DNA of 64,000 nucleotides, taken from positions 507,442,301 through 507,506,300 of the forward strand of contig NC_053390.1 in NCBI RefSeq assembly GCF_905171765.1, written 5' to 3'. The notes beneath the pieces were generated by a model, which did no database searches, had not been told where the DNA came from, and saw only the letters and a program-made list of their open reading frames with translations. This document shows, piece by piece, positions 45,452-57,331 of this stretch (positions are counted from its first letter, which is position 1; each line of letters opens with the position of its first letter). The translations under genes and the position numbers were made by a program. Source of the stretch: Bufo bufo. Its lineage: Eukaryota; Chordata; Amphibia; Anura; Bufonidae.

Positions 45452-47404
45452 CTATGCTAGGTGTACCTGTGTGTGGTACTTCCGGAAACACTCTCCATAG
45501 CATAGGGCAGGGTGGTCAGCACAGTCAGGACAGAAATAGCGGGTGTCACGCCTTATTCCACTCCTGCTACAGACACGACATCTTTTTCGGGGTGACGGTT
45601 GGGTTGAGGTACCAGGAACGACACTGGGGAAATGTCGCTCGTGTAGACGGCTAACTACACTGGGGGATGGGGCCACGGAACCTCCTGGGTAAAGGAGGTT
45701 CTCGATGATCTCTTCCTGGAATTTGAGGAAAGATCGTGTTCTCCCAGCCTTACTGTAGAGAACAAAACTATTGTACAGCGCCAATTAAATTAAATATACA
45801 GACACCTTCTTATACCAGCGTCTGGTTCTGCGGGAAACTAAATACGGAGACAACATCTGGTCATTGAAGTCCACCCCTCCCATGAGCGCATTATAGTCGT
45901 GGACACAGAGGGGCTTTTCAATGACACGGGTTGCTCGCTCAATTTGGATTGTCGTGTCTGCGTGAATGGAGGAGAGCATGTAAACGTCACGCTTGTCTCT
46001 CCATTTCACCGCGAGCAGTTCTTCGTTACACAAGGCAGCCCTCTCCCCCCTTGCAAGACGGGTGGTTACAAGCCGTTGGGGGAAGCCCACGCGACTAGTT
46101 CGCGCGGTGCCACAGGCGCAAATCCGTTCTAGAAACAAATGCCTAAAGAGGGCCACACTTGTGTAAAAATTGTCCACATAAAGATGGTACCCCTTGCCGA
46201 ATAAGGGTGACACCAAGTCCCAGACTGTCTTCCCACTGCTCCCCAGGTAGTCAGGGCAACCGACCGGCTCCAGGGTCTGATCTTTTCCCTCATAGACACA
46301 AAATTTGTGGGTATAGCCTGTGGCCCTTTCACAGAGCTTATACAATTTGACCCCATACCGGGCACGCTTGCTTGGGATGTACTGTTTGAAGCCAAGGCGC
46401 CCGGTAAAATGTATTAGGGACTCGTCTACGCAGATGTTTTGCTCGGGGGTATACAAATCTGCAAATTTCTGGTTGAAATGGTCTATGAGGGGCCGAATTT
46501 TGTGGAGCCGGTCAAAAGCTGGGTGGCCTCTGGGACGGGAGGTGGTGTTGTCGCTAAAATGCAGGAAACGGAGGATGGCCTCAAATCGTGCCCTGGACAT
46601 AGCAGCAGAGAACATGGGCATGTGATGAATCGGGTGCGTTGACCAATATGACCGCAATTCATGCTTTTTTGTCAGGCCCATGTTGAGGAGAAGGCCCAAA
46701 AAAATTTTAATTTCGGAAACTTGGACTGGTTTCCACCGGAAAGGCTGGGCATAAAAGCTTCCCGGGTTGGCGGATATAAATTGTGTGGCATACTGGTTGG
46801 TCTCTGCCACGACTAAGTCCAAGAGCTCCGCAGTCAAGAACAGCTCAAAAAATCCCAGGGCCGAACCGATTTGAGCCGTCTCAACCCGAACTCCAGACTG
46901 GGCGGTGAAAGGGGGAACTACAGGTGCGGCTGAAGTTGGTGACTGCCAATCAGGGTTTGCCAGCACCTCAGGGATTCTAGGGGCTCTACGGGCCTGTCTT
47001 TGCGGTGGCTGCGACGGGGTAACTAGTGCACGTGCCACCGTACCAGCTTCAACTGCCCTTCTGGTGCTCGCCACGTCACCATGTTGTACGGCAGTGCTGG
47101 TACTAGGTCCAGGGAGGGCTGCGCTGCTGGTGTATGCCTCACCACGTGATCCGGCAGCGACAGCCCCACTCTGCTGCTCTTGAAGCGGATCCTGCATAAC
47201 CTGTGGTCTAGCGACATGGGGCCGGGTACGCCTGGTGCTGCCAGGGACCTCCACCTCCTCGTCCGAACTTTGGGTCAGAGAGCCACTGCTTTCCACAGGT
47301 TCATATTCTGACCCGCTAGATTCATCAGATGAGGGTTCCCACTCCTCATCCGACTGGGTCAGAATCCTGTAGGCCTCTTCAGAAGAATACCCCCTGTTTG
47401 ACAT
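45452..47404 (-). pseudogene. piggyBac transposase, copy 2, one nonsense codon
   Basis: ATG at 47402-47404. 539 residues to a TAA at 45785-45787, then 110 more in the same frame; copy 1 has CAA there. Acidic/Ser-rich start (1-60), DDE core with Asp327 (CVDESL), Asp411 (YVDNFY), Asp512 and Asp515 (GGVDFNDQ), then the Cys-rich finger (CRVCSRSGIRRDTRYFCPDC) near the end. The C run that is shifted in copy 1 has six C here (46045-46050). Confidence 0.93.
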
Positions 47405-48831
47405 TTTGGACTACTAAATTTAGGGGTATTCCCTGAGACTACCCAAGAAAAAAAGCAAGCCTGTCTTACAAAGGGGAGGCTAGCGAAGTACCGGAGGCCG
47501 CTGCGGTTGATAAAAAATATCAAAACAGATTTTTTTATCGCCGCAGTGCGTGTAAAATGAATGTGCAGTGATCAAAAAATATATATTTTTTGTCACTGCG
47601 GTGGGGCGGGCGTGGGTGAACGCACGTGTGGGCGACCGATCAGGCCTGATCGGGCAAACACTGCGTTTTGGGTGGAGGGCGAACTAAAGTGACACTAATA
47701 CTATTATAGATCTGACCGTGATCAGTTTTGATCACTTACAGATACTATAAAAGTACAAATGCTGATTAGCGATACGCTATTCAGCGAATAAAAGTGACTG
47801 CGGTGCGGTGGGGTGGGCGCTAACTGACGCTAACTACCTAACCAAGGGGCCTAAACTATCCCTAAAACCTAACAGCCAATACTAGTGAGAAAAAAAAAAG
47901 TGACAGTTTACACTGATCACTTTTTTTTCCTTTCACTGGTGATTGACAGGGGCGATCAAAGGGGTGATCAAAGGGTTAATTGGGGTGCAGGGGGGTGATC
48001 TGGGGCTAAGGTGTAGTGTTGGTGCTACTCACAGTTCAGTCTGCTCCTGTGCTGGATCCAACCGACGAAAAGGACCAGCACAGGAGCAGAGAAGCCATAT
48101 AACAGATCATATTTACTAATATGATCTGTTATATGGCTTGTGATTGGATTTTTTAAAAATCGCCAGCCTGCCAGCCAATGATCGTTGCTGGCAGGCTGGT
48201 GACGAACTTGTTCTTTAACTTTTGCCGGCCCGCGATGTGCATGCGCGGGCCGGCTTGGAGCGAAATCTCGCGTCTCGCGAGATGACGCGTATATGCGTGA
48301 CTGTGCGCAGCGCTGCCACCTCCGGAACGCGAATCTGCGTTAGGCGGTCCGGAGGTGGTTAAAGACAATGGGGACCAGAACTTTGGAGCACTAAAATGGC
48401 TCTAAAAAAGTAATTGAAAGGGCTAGAGGGCTGCAAAAGGCAGCGAAATGTGTATAAGAGCATGGCAAGTGCTCTGCAAACAAATGTGGATAGGGAAATG
48501 ACTTAAAATAACAAAATACATAAAAATAAAAATTAATAATCTTGATCTAGGAGGAGGAGGTCCATATGGAGTAGGAGGTTGAGGAGGCGGTGGATGTGGC
48601 GGTGTAGGTGGAAGCGGCGGTGGAGGAGGAGTAGGTATCCAACACTGGTTTTTGGTTTTGTTTCTTATTTTATTTTTTTGTTAGTTTAAATTTGGGTAGA
48701 CCCCAAAACATTAGGAAATATAAAAAAATAAAATAAAGAGAAAAGTACAACAATGGCTGGGTGAGGCCGGTATACATGTCTATTCTGCACAAGGTACGGA
48801 CAAGTTCTATGGGATCCCTGCCTGGTTCATT

Positions 48832-51191
48832 TTAATGAATGTGAGCTTGCCCACATTGGCTGTGGACAGGCGGCTGCGCTTGTCTGTGATAACCCCCTCC
48901 TGCCGTGCTAAACAAACGTTTAGACAATACACTGGCTGCAGGGCAGGCCAGCACCTTCAAGGCGCAAAGGGCAAGCTCAGGCCATGTGCCCAATTTGGAG
49001 ACCCAGAAGTTGAAGGGGGCAGACCCATCAGTCAGTACGTGTAGGCGTGTGCACACATACTGCTCCACCATGTTGCACGTCCCCGTGACGTCCACGATCC
49101 AATTGGATATTTTCTCTATCAATCGATTTTCTTTAATGCGCTTAACATGGTGATCACGGGTAACAGGGAATCGGGGTTCCATGCCGGAGAGGGATCCTGA
49201 AAAAGGGATACCACATCCAAGGGAGGTCAATGGCTGAAATCTGATTGGGTGGAGAGGGTGGGTCAAGTTATTAAATTAAATTCAGCACATGCGCCAGGCA
49301 AGGGATGTGCATCAAACCGGCTAGGCCCAGAGCTGCTACGAGATTTCGCCCATTATCGCACACCACCAAGCCGGGCTTGAGGCACACTGGCACCAACCAC
49401 TCATCGGTCTGTTGTTCCATGCCCGTCCACAGCTCCTGCACGGTGTGGGGTTTGTCCCCCAAACAGATAAGTTTCAAAACTGGCTGCTGTCGTTTACCCC
49501 TGGCTGTACTGAAGTTGGCGGTGAAGGTGTTACGCTGACCGGATGAGGAGGCGGTAGAGGATGAGGAAGCGGAGTAGGTGGAGGAAGCAACAGGAGGCAA
49601 AGAGAAACGCCCTGCAATCCTCGGTGGTGGAAGGACATGCTCCAAACTGCTATCCACCTCAGGCCCAGCCGCCACTGCATTTACCCAGTGTGCTGTTAAG
49701 GAGATATAACGTCCCTGACCGTGCTTACTGGTCCACGTATCCTTAGTTAGGTGGACCTTGTCACAGATGGCGTTGCGCAGTGCACACCTGATTTTGTACC
49801 CCACTTGGTTGTGCAGGGAAGGGATGGCTCACCTGGAAAAGTAGTGGCGGCTGGGCACAACGTACTGTGGGACAGCCACCGCCATCAGATTCTTAAAACT
49901 GTCCGTGTCCACCAGACGGAATGACAGCATTTCAAAGGCCAAGAATTTGGAAATGCTGGCATTCGGGGCCAGGGATCGCGGGTACTTCCTCTTTCGCTCC
50001 AGTGTTTGAGAGATAGACAGCTGAACGCTTCCATGGGACATTGTGGAGATGCTTGGTGACAGAGGTGGTGGCGTTGCTGGAACATTCTTCTGTTTGCAGG
50101 GTGGCAGGTGCCACTGTCACTCCAGAGGGGGATGAAGAGGCCAAGACTGCAGCAGAAGAGGAAGCAGGAGGAGCTAGAGACTTTTCTTGTTTTTTGAGGT
50201 GTCTACTCCACTGCAGCTTGTGCTTTGCACTTAGATGCCTGGTCATGCAGGTTGTGCTCAGGTTTAGAATGTTTATGCCTTGCTTCAGGCTCTGATTGCA
50301 CAGCGTGCAAACCACTCATGTCTTGTCGTCAGCACATTGTCTGAAGAACTGCCACGCCAGGGAACTCCTTGGAGCTGGCTTTGGTGTGCTCGGTCCCTTG
50401 GTGCGGTGGGCAGTAGCAGGTGTACTGTCTAGGGGACGACCGCTCCACTTTTGCACCCTGCTCCCTCTTCTGCTGTGCTGGTGGCTTTGTGCGACCACCG
50501 CCTCTTCCTCCGAACTACACAGGTCACTCGCATGACCTTGATTCCATGTGGGGTCGAGGCCCTCATTGTCCTCAACATCATCTTCCGCCCAGTCTTCACC
50601 CCTGCCCTCCTTGTCGGTCTGCACACTGCAGAAAGCCACAGCAGTTGGCACCTGTGTTTCGTCATCATCCGAGACATGCTGCGGTGGTCCTCCCATGTAC
50701 TCATCCTGAAACATAAGTGGTTGAGCATCGGTGCACTCAATCTCTTCCACTTCTGGGGCAGGGATAGGTGGATGGCCCTGGGAAACCCTACTAGCAGAGT
50801 CATCAAAAAGCAGAAGAGACTGCTGCATGACTTGGGGCTCAGACTGCTTGGCTGATTTGCAAGGGAGTGAGGTGAGAGACTGATGGCCATGGGCTGCAGG
50901 TGCCAACTCTGATCTTTCAGCAGGGGACTGGGTGGGAGACAATGTGAAGGAACTGGAGGCACTGTCAGCCACCCAATCTACTATCGCCTGTACTTGTTGT
51001 GGCCTCACCATTCGTATAGCGGCATTCGGGCCTACCAAATAACGCTGAAGGTTCTGTTGCCTACTCGCACCTGAGGAAGGCGTTTCACTTGTGCGTTTAG
51101 CTGGCACAGATCGACCACATCCTCTCCCTGCAACGGGAGCACCACGACCAGGGCCACGTCCTTTATTTGACGCTTTCCTCATTCTTTGCAT
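48832..51191 (-). pseudogene. hAT transposase with BED finger, broken and internally replaced
   Basis: Starts at 51191 (basic then acidic N-terminus). A BED-type finger (VVCTLCNQSL, CMTRHLSAKH) is cut by a TGA at 50316-50318, probably from CGA. Further on, after a frame change near 50000, come AFEMLSFRLVDTDSF, HLTKDTWTSKHGQGRY (first catalytic Asp region) and VVCDNGRNLVAAL with IPCLAHVLNL. The central part of the fold is missing: 18S-like DNA fills 49080-49262, and coding resumes at MVEQYVCT with the dimerisation region FNFWVSKLGTWPELA and PAASVLSKRLFS. Confidence 0.85.
49080..49262 (+). rRNA. Divergent 18S rRNA-like fragment inside a hAT gene
   Basis: The plus strand aligns by eye with a region in the 5' part of vertebrate 18S rRNA: TCTATCAATCGAT, then CATGGTGATCACGGGTAAC, GGGAATCGGGGTTCCATGCC, GGAGAGGGATCCTGA and TACCACATCCAAGG in the right order and spacing with scattered substitutions. 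It is antisense to the transposase. It is a fragment, not a working rRNA gene. Confidence 0.7.
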
Positions 51192-52046
51192 TCACCCACC
51201 AAACTAACAGATGGTTTATGTCAGGCGACAATGTAACCAATAGTCAACAATTAAAGTTTACAGTAAGGCTGTGCCGGTGCCATAAAGAAAACATTTCTTG
51301 AGGTCACACAACAGTGTGACAGGCAAATTTAATACAATTACTTCACGGTCACAAAATTTTTTTAATTTGTCAACCAACAATGTAACAGTCAGAAATGCAG
51401 CGCAGGCCCAAATCTAGCACAAAAAGTGTGATTTTTTTTTTCCAACTAACAACGTAAAAGCAGTATTTACTTGTTTACTAGTTTTAATGGACCGTCAGAA
51501 ATGCAGCGCAGGCCAAAAAATTTACTTTCTAGAACAAAAAAAAAAAAGGGAATTTGTCAACCGACAATGTAACAGCAGTATTTACTGGTTTTATTTGACC
51601 GTCAGATATGCAGTGCCAGTGTCAGAAAGAGGAGGAAATCGCTTCAGGTCACACAAATATGTGACAGACTAATGTAATTTAATTATTTTCACTGGCAGGT
51701 ATGCACTGCAGGCCGGAAGGGGTACTTGACCGCCAAAAAAAGGAAATTTGTCCCCCTGGAATCTAACAGATGGATTTAATGAATAGATTTTCCCTGTCAG
51801 ATATTCCGCACAGGGGTACTTCACAGAAAAAAAAAATATGAATATGTCCCAAGAACACCAGAATTGTTTCCTAATCTCTTCCTCACAGCTGCAGCATCCT
51901 CTCCCTACGCTAGTAAGAGCTGATGTGACATGCGGCGCTACGTGACTCCACCTTATATAGAGGCTGGGTCACATGCTGCACTGGCCAATCACAGTCATGC
52001 CATTAGTAGGCATGGCTGTGATGGCTTCTAAGGGCACACAAGTTAA

Positions 52047-52766
52047 AGGGTTTCTTCCATCAGAATTACTGTTATGTAGCCGACTGACATTAGCGATGTA
52101 CTAATGTCAGCACTACACAACATTTTTACATTTCTCCTTGCAGCAGTTTTGCTAAAATACACACTTTTATAATATGCTAATGAGCCTCTAGGTGCTATGT
52201 GGGCGTAGACTCAGCACCTAGAGGCTCCGTCTACTCACCCTTTATCCCGCCCAGGTCCTCCGTTCTGCCCACCCCGCTCCTCTTGATTGATGTCCAAGTT
52301 CCATGCATCGTTGAGGAAATCCTGCGCCTGCGCCGTTCACTTCTGTATTCGGTGCAGTGAGTGAAGGCTGCGCTCCTGGTGCCGGCTTCCTCACTGCATC
52401 TGCGCCAACTACGTCACAGTGAGGAATCCGGCACCAGGAGCGCGGCCTTCACTCACTGCGCCAACTACAGAATTAAACGGCGCAGGTGCGGGATTTCCTC
52501 GACGATGCATGGAACTTGGACATCAATCAAGAGGAGCGGGGCGGGCAGAACGGAGGACCTGGGTGGGATAAAGGGTGAGTAGACAGAGCCTCTAGGTGCT
52601 GAGTCTACGCCCACATAGCACCTAGAGGCTCATTAGCATATTACAAAAGTGTGTATTTTAGCAAAACAGCTGCAAGGAGAAATGTAAAAATGTTATGTAG
52701 TGCTGACATTAGCACATCGCTAATGTTAGTCAGCTACATAACAGTAATTCTGATGGAAGAAACTCT
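52047..52766. mobile_element. Long foldback MITE, TTAA type
   Basis: AGGGTTTCTTCCATCAGAAT to its complement, TTAA on both sides (52043-52046, 52767-52770). Arms of about 350 bp pair almost throughout, centred near 52405. Confidence 0.9.
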
Positions 52767-52896
52767 TTAAACGTTTGTTGATTGGCTGCCCTGCAGCTTT
52801 TCAACATGCACCATTAAAAATCGCCTAACACCGAACTTTTACTGAAATGTTCGGGGTCAAAAAATCGTAAAGTTCGGGTTCGCTCAACCCTAGTCT

Positions 52897-53203
52897 TTGG
52901 CCAATAAGTTGCCACTCCTTCTCTTCATTGCCTATTGCACTGATTATTCACTCTCAATTGACTGCTTAAAGCTAGCTGTACCAAACCCTCAAACAGAACT
53001 GTGGAAAATGTTATTCAGCAGTATAGTATGTAACCTAATCTGTGACCTGCTAATCCATCCTCGTCAAGATGAATCTGAAAGTACCATAAATGACAATAAA
53101 GGAAGTTGGGAGAATACAGAAAAAGAGTCTGTAATAACATATATTACAAAGTTTTTATTTCATCATGTACATCGCTCACCTTATCTGATGTATTTCAATA
53201 CAG
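52897..53203 (+). CDS. Possible host exon next to the hAT insertion
   Basis: Open frame of about 100 codons (LPLLLFIAYCTDYSLSIDCL, LWKMLFSSIVCNLICDLL, FLFHHVHRSPYLMYFNT) ending ACAG followed by GTAATAG, a good donor, phase 1. Removing the hAT joins the T-rich tract at 41460 to CCAATAAG or leaves an upstream GTGCAG as acceptor; both keep the frame. The protein is not recognised and does not resemble the transposon proteins here. It may be a real exon whose upstream intron gained 11 kb of transposon. Confidence 0.4.
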
Positions 53204-53221
53204 GTAATAGCAAAGTATATA

Positions 53222-54800
53222 CACTGCTCAAAAAAATAAAGGGAACACTTAAACAACACAATGTAACTCCAAGTCAATCACACTACTGTGAAATCAAACT
53301 GTCCACTTAGGAAGCAACACTGAGTGACAATCAATTTCACATGCTGTTGTGCAAATGGGATAGACAACAGGTGGAAATTATAGGCAATTAGCAAGACACC
53401 CCCAATAAAGGAGTGGTTCTGCAGGTGGTGATCACAGACCACTTCTCAGTTCCTATGCTTCCTGGCTGATGTTTTGGTCACTTTTGAATGTTGCCAGTGC
53501 TTTCACTCTAGTGGTAGCATGAGACGGAGTCTACAACCCACACAAGTGGCTCAGGTAGTGCAGCTTATCCAGGATGGCACATCAATGCGAGCTGTGGCAA
53601 GAAGGTTTGCTGTGTCTGTCAGCGTAGTATCCAGAGCATGGATGCGCTACCAGGAGACAGGCCAGTACATCAGGAGACATGGAGGAGGCCGTAGGAGGGC
53701 AACAACCCAGCAGCAGGACCGCTACCTCCGCCTTTGTGCAAGAAGGAACAGGAGGAGCACTGCTAGAGCCCTCTAAAATGACCTCCAGCAGGCCACAAAT
53801 GTGCATGTGTCTGCTCAAACGGTCAGAAACAGACTCCATGAGGGTGATACGAGGGCCCGATGTCCACAGGTGGGGGTTGTTCTTACAGCCCAACACCGTG
53901 CAGGACGTTTGGCATTTGCCAGAAAACACCAAGATTGGCAAATTCGCTACTGGCGCCCTGTGCTCTTCACAGATGAAAGCAGGTTCACACTGAGCACATG
54001 TGAAAGACGTGACAGAGTCTGGAGACGCCGTGGAGAATGTTCTGCTGCCTGCAACATCCTCCAGCATGACCGGTTTGGCATTGGGTCAGTAATGGTGTGG
54101 GGTGGCATTTCTTTGGAGGGCCGCACAGCCCTCCATGTGCTCGCCAGAGGTAGCCTGACTGCCATTAGGTACCGAGATGAGATCCTCAGACCCCTTGTGA
54201 GACCATATGCTGGTGCAGTTGGCCCTGGGTTCCTCCTAATGCAAGACAATGCTAGACCTCATATGGCTGGAGTGTGTCAGCAGTTCCTGCAAGACGAAGG
54301 CATTGATGCTATGGACTGGCCCACCCGTTCCCCAGACCTGAATCCAATTGAGCACATCTGGGACATCACGTCTTGCTCTATCCACCAACGTCATGTTGCA
54401 CCACAGACTGTCCAGGAGTTGGCAGATGCTTTAGTCCAGGTCTGGGAGGAGATCCCTCAGGAGACCGTCCGCCACCTCATCAGGAGCACGCACAGGCGTT
54501 GTAGGGAGGTCATACAGGCACGTGGAGGCCACACACACTACTGAGCCTCATTTTGACTTGTTTTAAGGACATTACATCAAAGTTGGATCAGCCTGTAGTG
54601 TGTTTTTCCACTTTTTGAGGGTGACTCCAAATCCAGACCCGCCATGGGTTAAAAAATTTGATTTCCATATTTATTTTTTGTGTGATTTTGTTGTCAGCAC
54701 ATTCAACTATGTAAAGAACAAAGTATTTCAGAAGAATATTTAATTAACTCAGATCTAGGATGTGTTATTTTTGTGTTCCCTTTATTTTTTTTGAGCAGTG
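53222..54800 (+). mobile_element. Tc1 element, copy B (DD34E)
   Basis: Same ends as copy A, flanked by TA (53220-53221, 54801-54802). It begins only 16 bp after the candidate splice donor. Confidence 0.95.
53519..54544 (+). pseudogene. Tc1 transposase copy B, one stop
   Basis: ATG at 53519-53521. A TAA at 53774-53776 replaces the Gln codon of copy A; the frame is otherwise open to 54544. The triad [15 protein letters not shown] and [10 protein letters not shown] is present, with a small insertion near the end (RSTHRRCREV) relative to copy A. Confidence 0.93.
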
Positions 54801-54847
54801 TATTTATCCTATAAGCTGCTTTGGATATTAAAACTAGAAAATGCCTT

Positions 54848-55246
54848 GGCTTCGCCATTCCTCTCATCTTCCATAACCACCCACTCTGCTCATAGGTTTA
54901 TCTCCCCTAACCACCTTAAAAGCATAGTAGATCTGACTTTGTTTTGTTCACTTATTTGTTTGATTGTTTTGTACTACATTCTGCACTATGATGTACAGTG
55001 TTGTATCCCCCAAGTCCTCAGTAGTGGGGAACTCACCATTAGTTTGATATGTTACACGCAATGGTGTTGGGTTGGCAGTATCCGAGCGGATACCCCGACA
55101 CTCTGAGACTTTAATCTGCTTTTATTTTAGTCTTGTCCATATATGACTCATCTAACATATCATATTGTTTAATAGTGGCTGCGTCCACTGTCTAATTGTT
55201 TGCGACTTATATATTCTGAAAAACTCAATAAAAATTTATTGACTCT
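54848..55246 (+). mobile_element. 5'-truncated L1-like non-LTR retroposon
   Basis: Exact 18-bp duplication AAAACTAGAAAATGCCTT (54830-54847, 55247-55264). The 3' end is AACTCAATAAAAATTTATTG. No protein domain is kept; class inferred from the duplication and tail. Confidence 0.75.
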
Positions 55247-55369
55247 AAAACTAGAAAATGCCTTCTGTTTTATGTAGCTTATTTATGTTTATGGAGGTTT
55301 GTTGTAAACTCATTGTTCTTAACATTTCAAACAGTTAATATTCTGTATGGAAGAATAAAATCGGTTATT

Positions 55370-56275
55370 TAAAAAGGGATTCTGTCACCAGGATTTCACT
55401 TACTGAGCTGTTAACATGACCACATCAGTCTCCGTGATTTATATTACAATATACTAGTATTACTGCTGTGTCTTGTTGGTACTTGCATCCCTGGATCCGA
55501 TGAAAGCTGTAATGGCACCGGACGGGGTTAAAAGCAGAGTGTGCTTGGCGTGTATGCTGACCTGCATTCCCTGGACTTTGTGTGGCTGTCATGGCCCATG
55601 AACAGGTAGGAACTAGTGTTAGGGACCACTCATTAGAGGCGACCTTGACGTGGTGAGTGGCTTATTACGCTTTGGCCAAAATGTACACCAATGCCTCATC
55701 CAGCATGGAGGAATGCTGGATGTAGAGCGCTATCACATTTGTATTTTTCATTTGTATATGTATTTCGCCATAGTGATGTGCACCTACATACAGGTTGTGC
55801 TGACCCAATCCCCCACATTGTGTCTTGTAATTTGTCTATAAAAATCGCTTTTATTAATATGCAAATTCCCTAAATAAGGCGCCCAAGGGGCTGTGCCTCT
55901 GTCTGTTGGAACCCAGCCGCACCCCTTCTCCTTGAGCCTAGCACCGCCCCACTACTAATTTATTCACTCATCGCAGACCTCGTATGCCTGGTGCGCCGTA
56001 ATCTCGCACATGTGCTGTGGATAGACCTGTCAGCCCCCACGCAGTGTCCTGGCATCAGCCTCACAGAACACATTGCTCATGCGCTGACTGGTCTTTCCAC
56101 GGTGCATGCACGAGATTACGGCGAACCAGGCATATTAGTGGTGCGGCTGGGCTCCAACGGACAGAGGGACAGCCCCTTGGTCTCCTTATTTAGGTAATTT
56201 GCATACTAATAAAAGCGATTTTATAGACAAATTACAAGACACAGGGCAGTAATACTAGTATATTGTAATATAAAT
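55370..56275. mobile_element. Foldback element with a 340-bp insert
   Basis: Left end AAAGGGATTCTGTCACC. Arms pair 55430-55475 and 55828-55925 with about 56148-56275 (TTACAATATACTAGTATTAC). A 340-bp segment (about 55477-55819) interrupts the left arm with GTGTCTTG repeated on both sides. The right outer end is missing. Confidence 0.65.
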
Positions 56276-56379
56276 ATTTTGCAGTCGCCAAGTTGTATCT
56301 TCTTTCTGTACTTTGTAACACTCTGGATTTTGATGGTATGAACATATACCACAGGGTCTTTAAAGGATGCACTCTTATC

Positions 56380-56420
56380 ACCAGACGCGTTTCAAAACCA
56401 CAATGGTTTCTTCCTCAGTG
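56380..56420 (-). ncRNA. Hammerhead-like motif (minus copy)
   Basis: On the minus strand: CTGAGGA, stem II AAACC/GGTTT around ATTGT, GAAAC, GCGTC, TGG. The invariant boxes are all present and GTC gives a plausible cleavage site. Confidence 0.6.
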
Positions 56421-56445
56421 GCAAAAGAATTATGATAATTTTGCC

Positions 56446-56485
56446 ACTGAGGAAGAAACCCTTGCGGTTTTGAAGCACGTCTGGT
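56446..56485 (+). ncRNA. Hammerhead-like motif (plus copy, degraded)
   Basis: CTGAGGA, AAACC-CTTGC-GGTTT, then GAAGC instead of GAAAC and CACGTC. The A-to-G change in the conserved box should abolish activity. Confidence 0.5.
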
Positions 56486-56509
56486 GATAAGAGTGAATGC
56501 ATCCTTTAA

Positions 56510-57235
56510 AGGGAGTCTGTCATCAGCATTTCACTTTTTTAACCCTTCCCATAGCTTCCTAGCATGCTTACATTTAATAAAGACGTTACCTCTGGCATCA
56601 ATCCTGGACTTATAAAGATCATTTTTGATTGTTCTATAACTTATGCAAATGAGGGCTTGCAAGTGCCCAGGGGCGGCGTTACCCTCGTAGGTGCCCTGCT
56701 TGCTCAGCCTTTTCATTGCTTCCCCTGCCCCTTCCTACCCTCTGACCGCCTTTCTACTAACTTGTTATTCCGCCAAGATCCCGCGCAGTCAGTCAGTCGG
56801 CCGGCCGGCGCATGCGCACTGCGATGCCCATTCCTTGTATGGCATCACAGTAATTAATGTGCATGCGCCAGCTTCACGCCGTTAGCCGTACAAGGAATGG
56901 GCATCGCAGTGCACATGCGCCAGCCGACGGACAGACTGCGCAGGATATCGGCGGAATAACAAGTTAGTAGAAAGGCGGTCAGAGGGAAAGGATGGGCGGG
57001 CGGAGGGTAGGAAGGGGCGGGGGGACGCAATGAAAAGGCTGAGCAAGCAGGGCACCTACGAGGGTAATGCCACCTCTGGGCACTTGCGAGCCCTCATTTG
57101 CATAAGTTATAAAAGATCGTTTGATGGTTCTATAAGTCCAGGATTGATGCCAGAGGTAACGTTTTTATTAAATGTAAGCATGCTAGGGAGCTATGGGAAG
57201 GGTTAAAAAAGTGAAATGCTGATGACAGACTCCCT
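56510..57235. mobile_element. Foldback MITE, TTAA type
   Basis: AGGGAGTCTGTCATCAGC to its complement, TTAA at 56506-56509 and 57236-57239. Long arms (AACTTGTTATTCCGCC and its complement) around a GC-rich centre near 56870. Confidence 0.88.
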
Positions 57236-57331
57236 TTAAAAGACCCTGTGGTATATGTTCATACCATCAAAATCCAGAGTGTTACAAAGTACAGAAAGCA
57301 GATATAACTTGGCGACTGCAAAATCCAAGCA

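Larger units (their letters stand above)
41563..48358 (-). mobile_element. piggyBac-type transposon, copy 2, complete ends
   Basis: Flanked by TTAA (41559-41562, 48359-48362). The ends CCACCTCAGCCCC and, on the other strand, CCACCTCCGGACC share a short inverted repeat. 6.8 kb, of which about 2.6 kb is foldback array. Inserted about 80 bp inside the hAT terminus. Confidence 0.95.
41482..52892 (-). mobile_element. hAT element (ZBED type) carrying piggyBac copy 2
   Basis: Left end TAGAGTTGAGCGGAC and right end GCTCAACCCTA are inverted repeats. Flanks ATCTTTGG (41474-41481) and GTCTTTGG (52893-52900) are an 8-bp duplication with one mismatch. Without the piggyBac insert the element is about 4.6 kb. 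It also contains a foldback MITE (52047-52766). Confidence 0.85.
56283..57331. mobile_element. Inverted Penelope-like termini with hammerhead motifs
   Basis: A minus-strand copy (56425 back to 56283) faces a plus-strand copy (56430-56505 and 57240-57331). Both contain the hammerhead block followed by GGTGATAAGAGTG, ATCCTTTAAAGACC-like sequence and CCATCAAAATCCAGAGTG. The plus copy is interrupted by a TTAA-type MITE (56510-57235). Head-to-head Penelope pieces are known from 5'-truncated insertions. Confidence 0.65.

Noticed and set aside
50429..50962. 177-codon minus-strand frame
   Set aside because: Alternative frame of the hAT N-terminal region; codon wording fits the 50316-51191 frame better.
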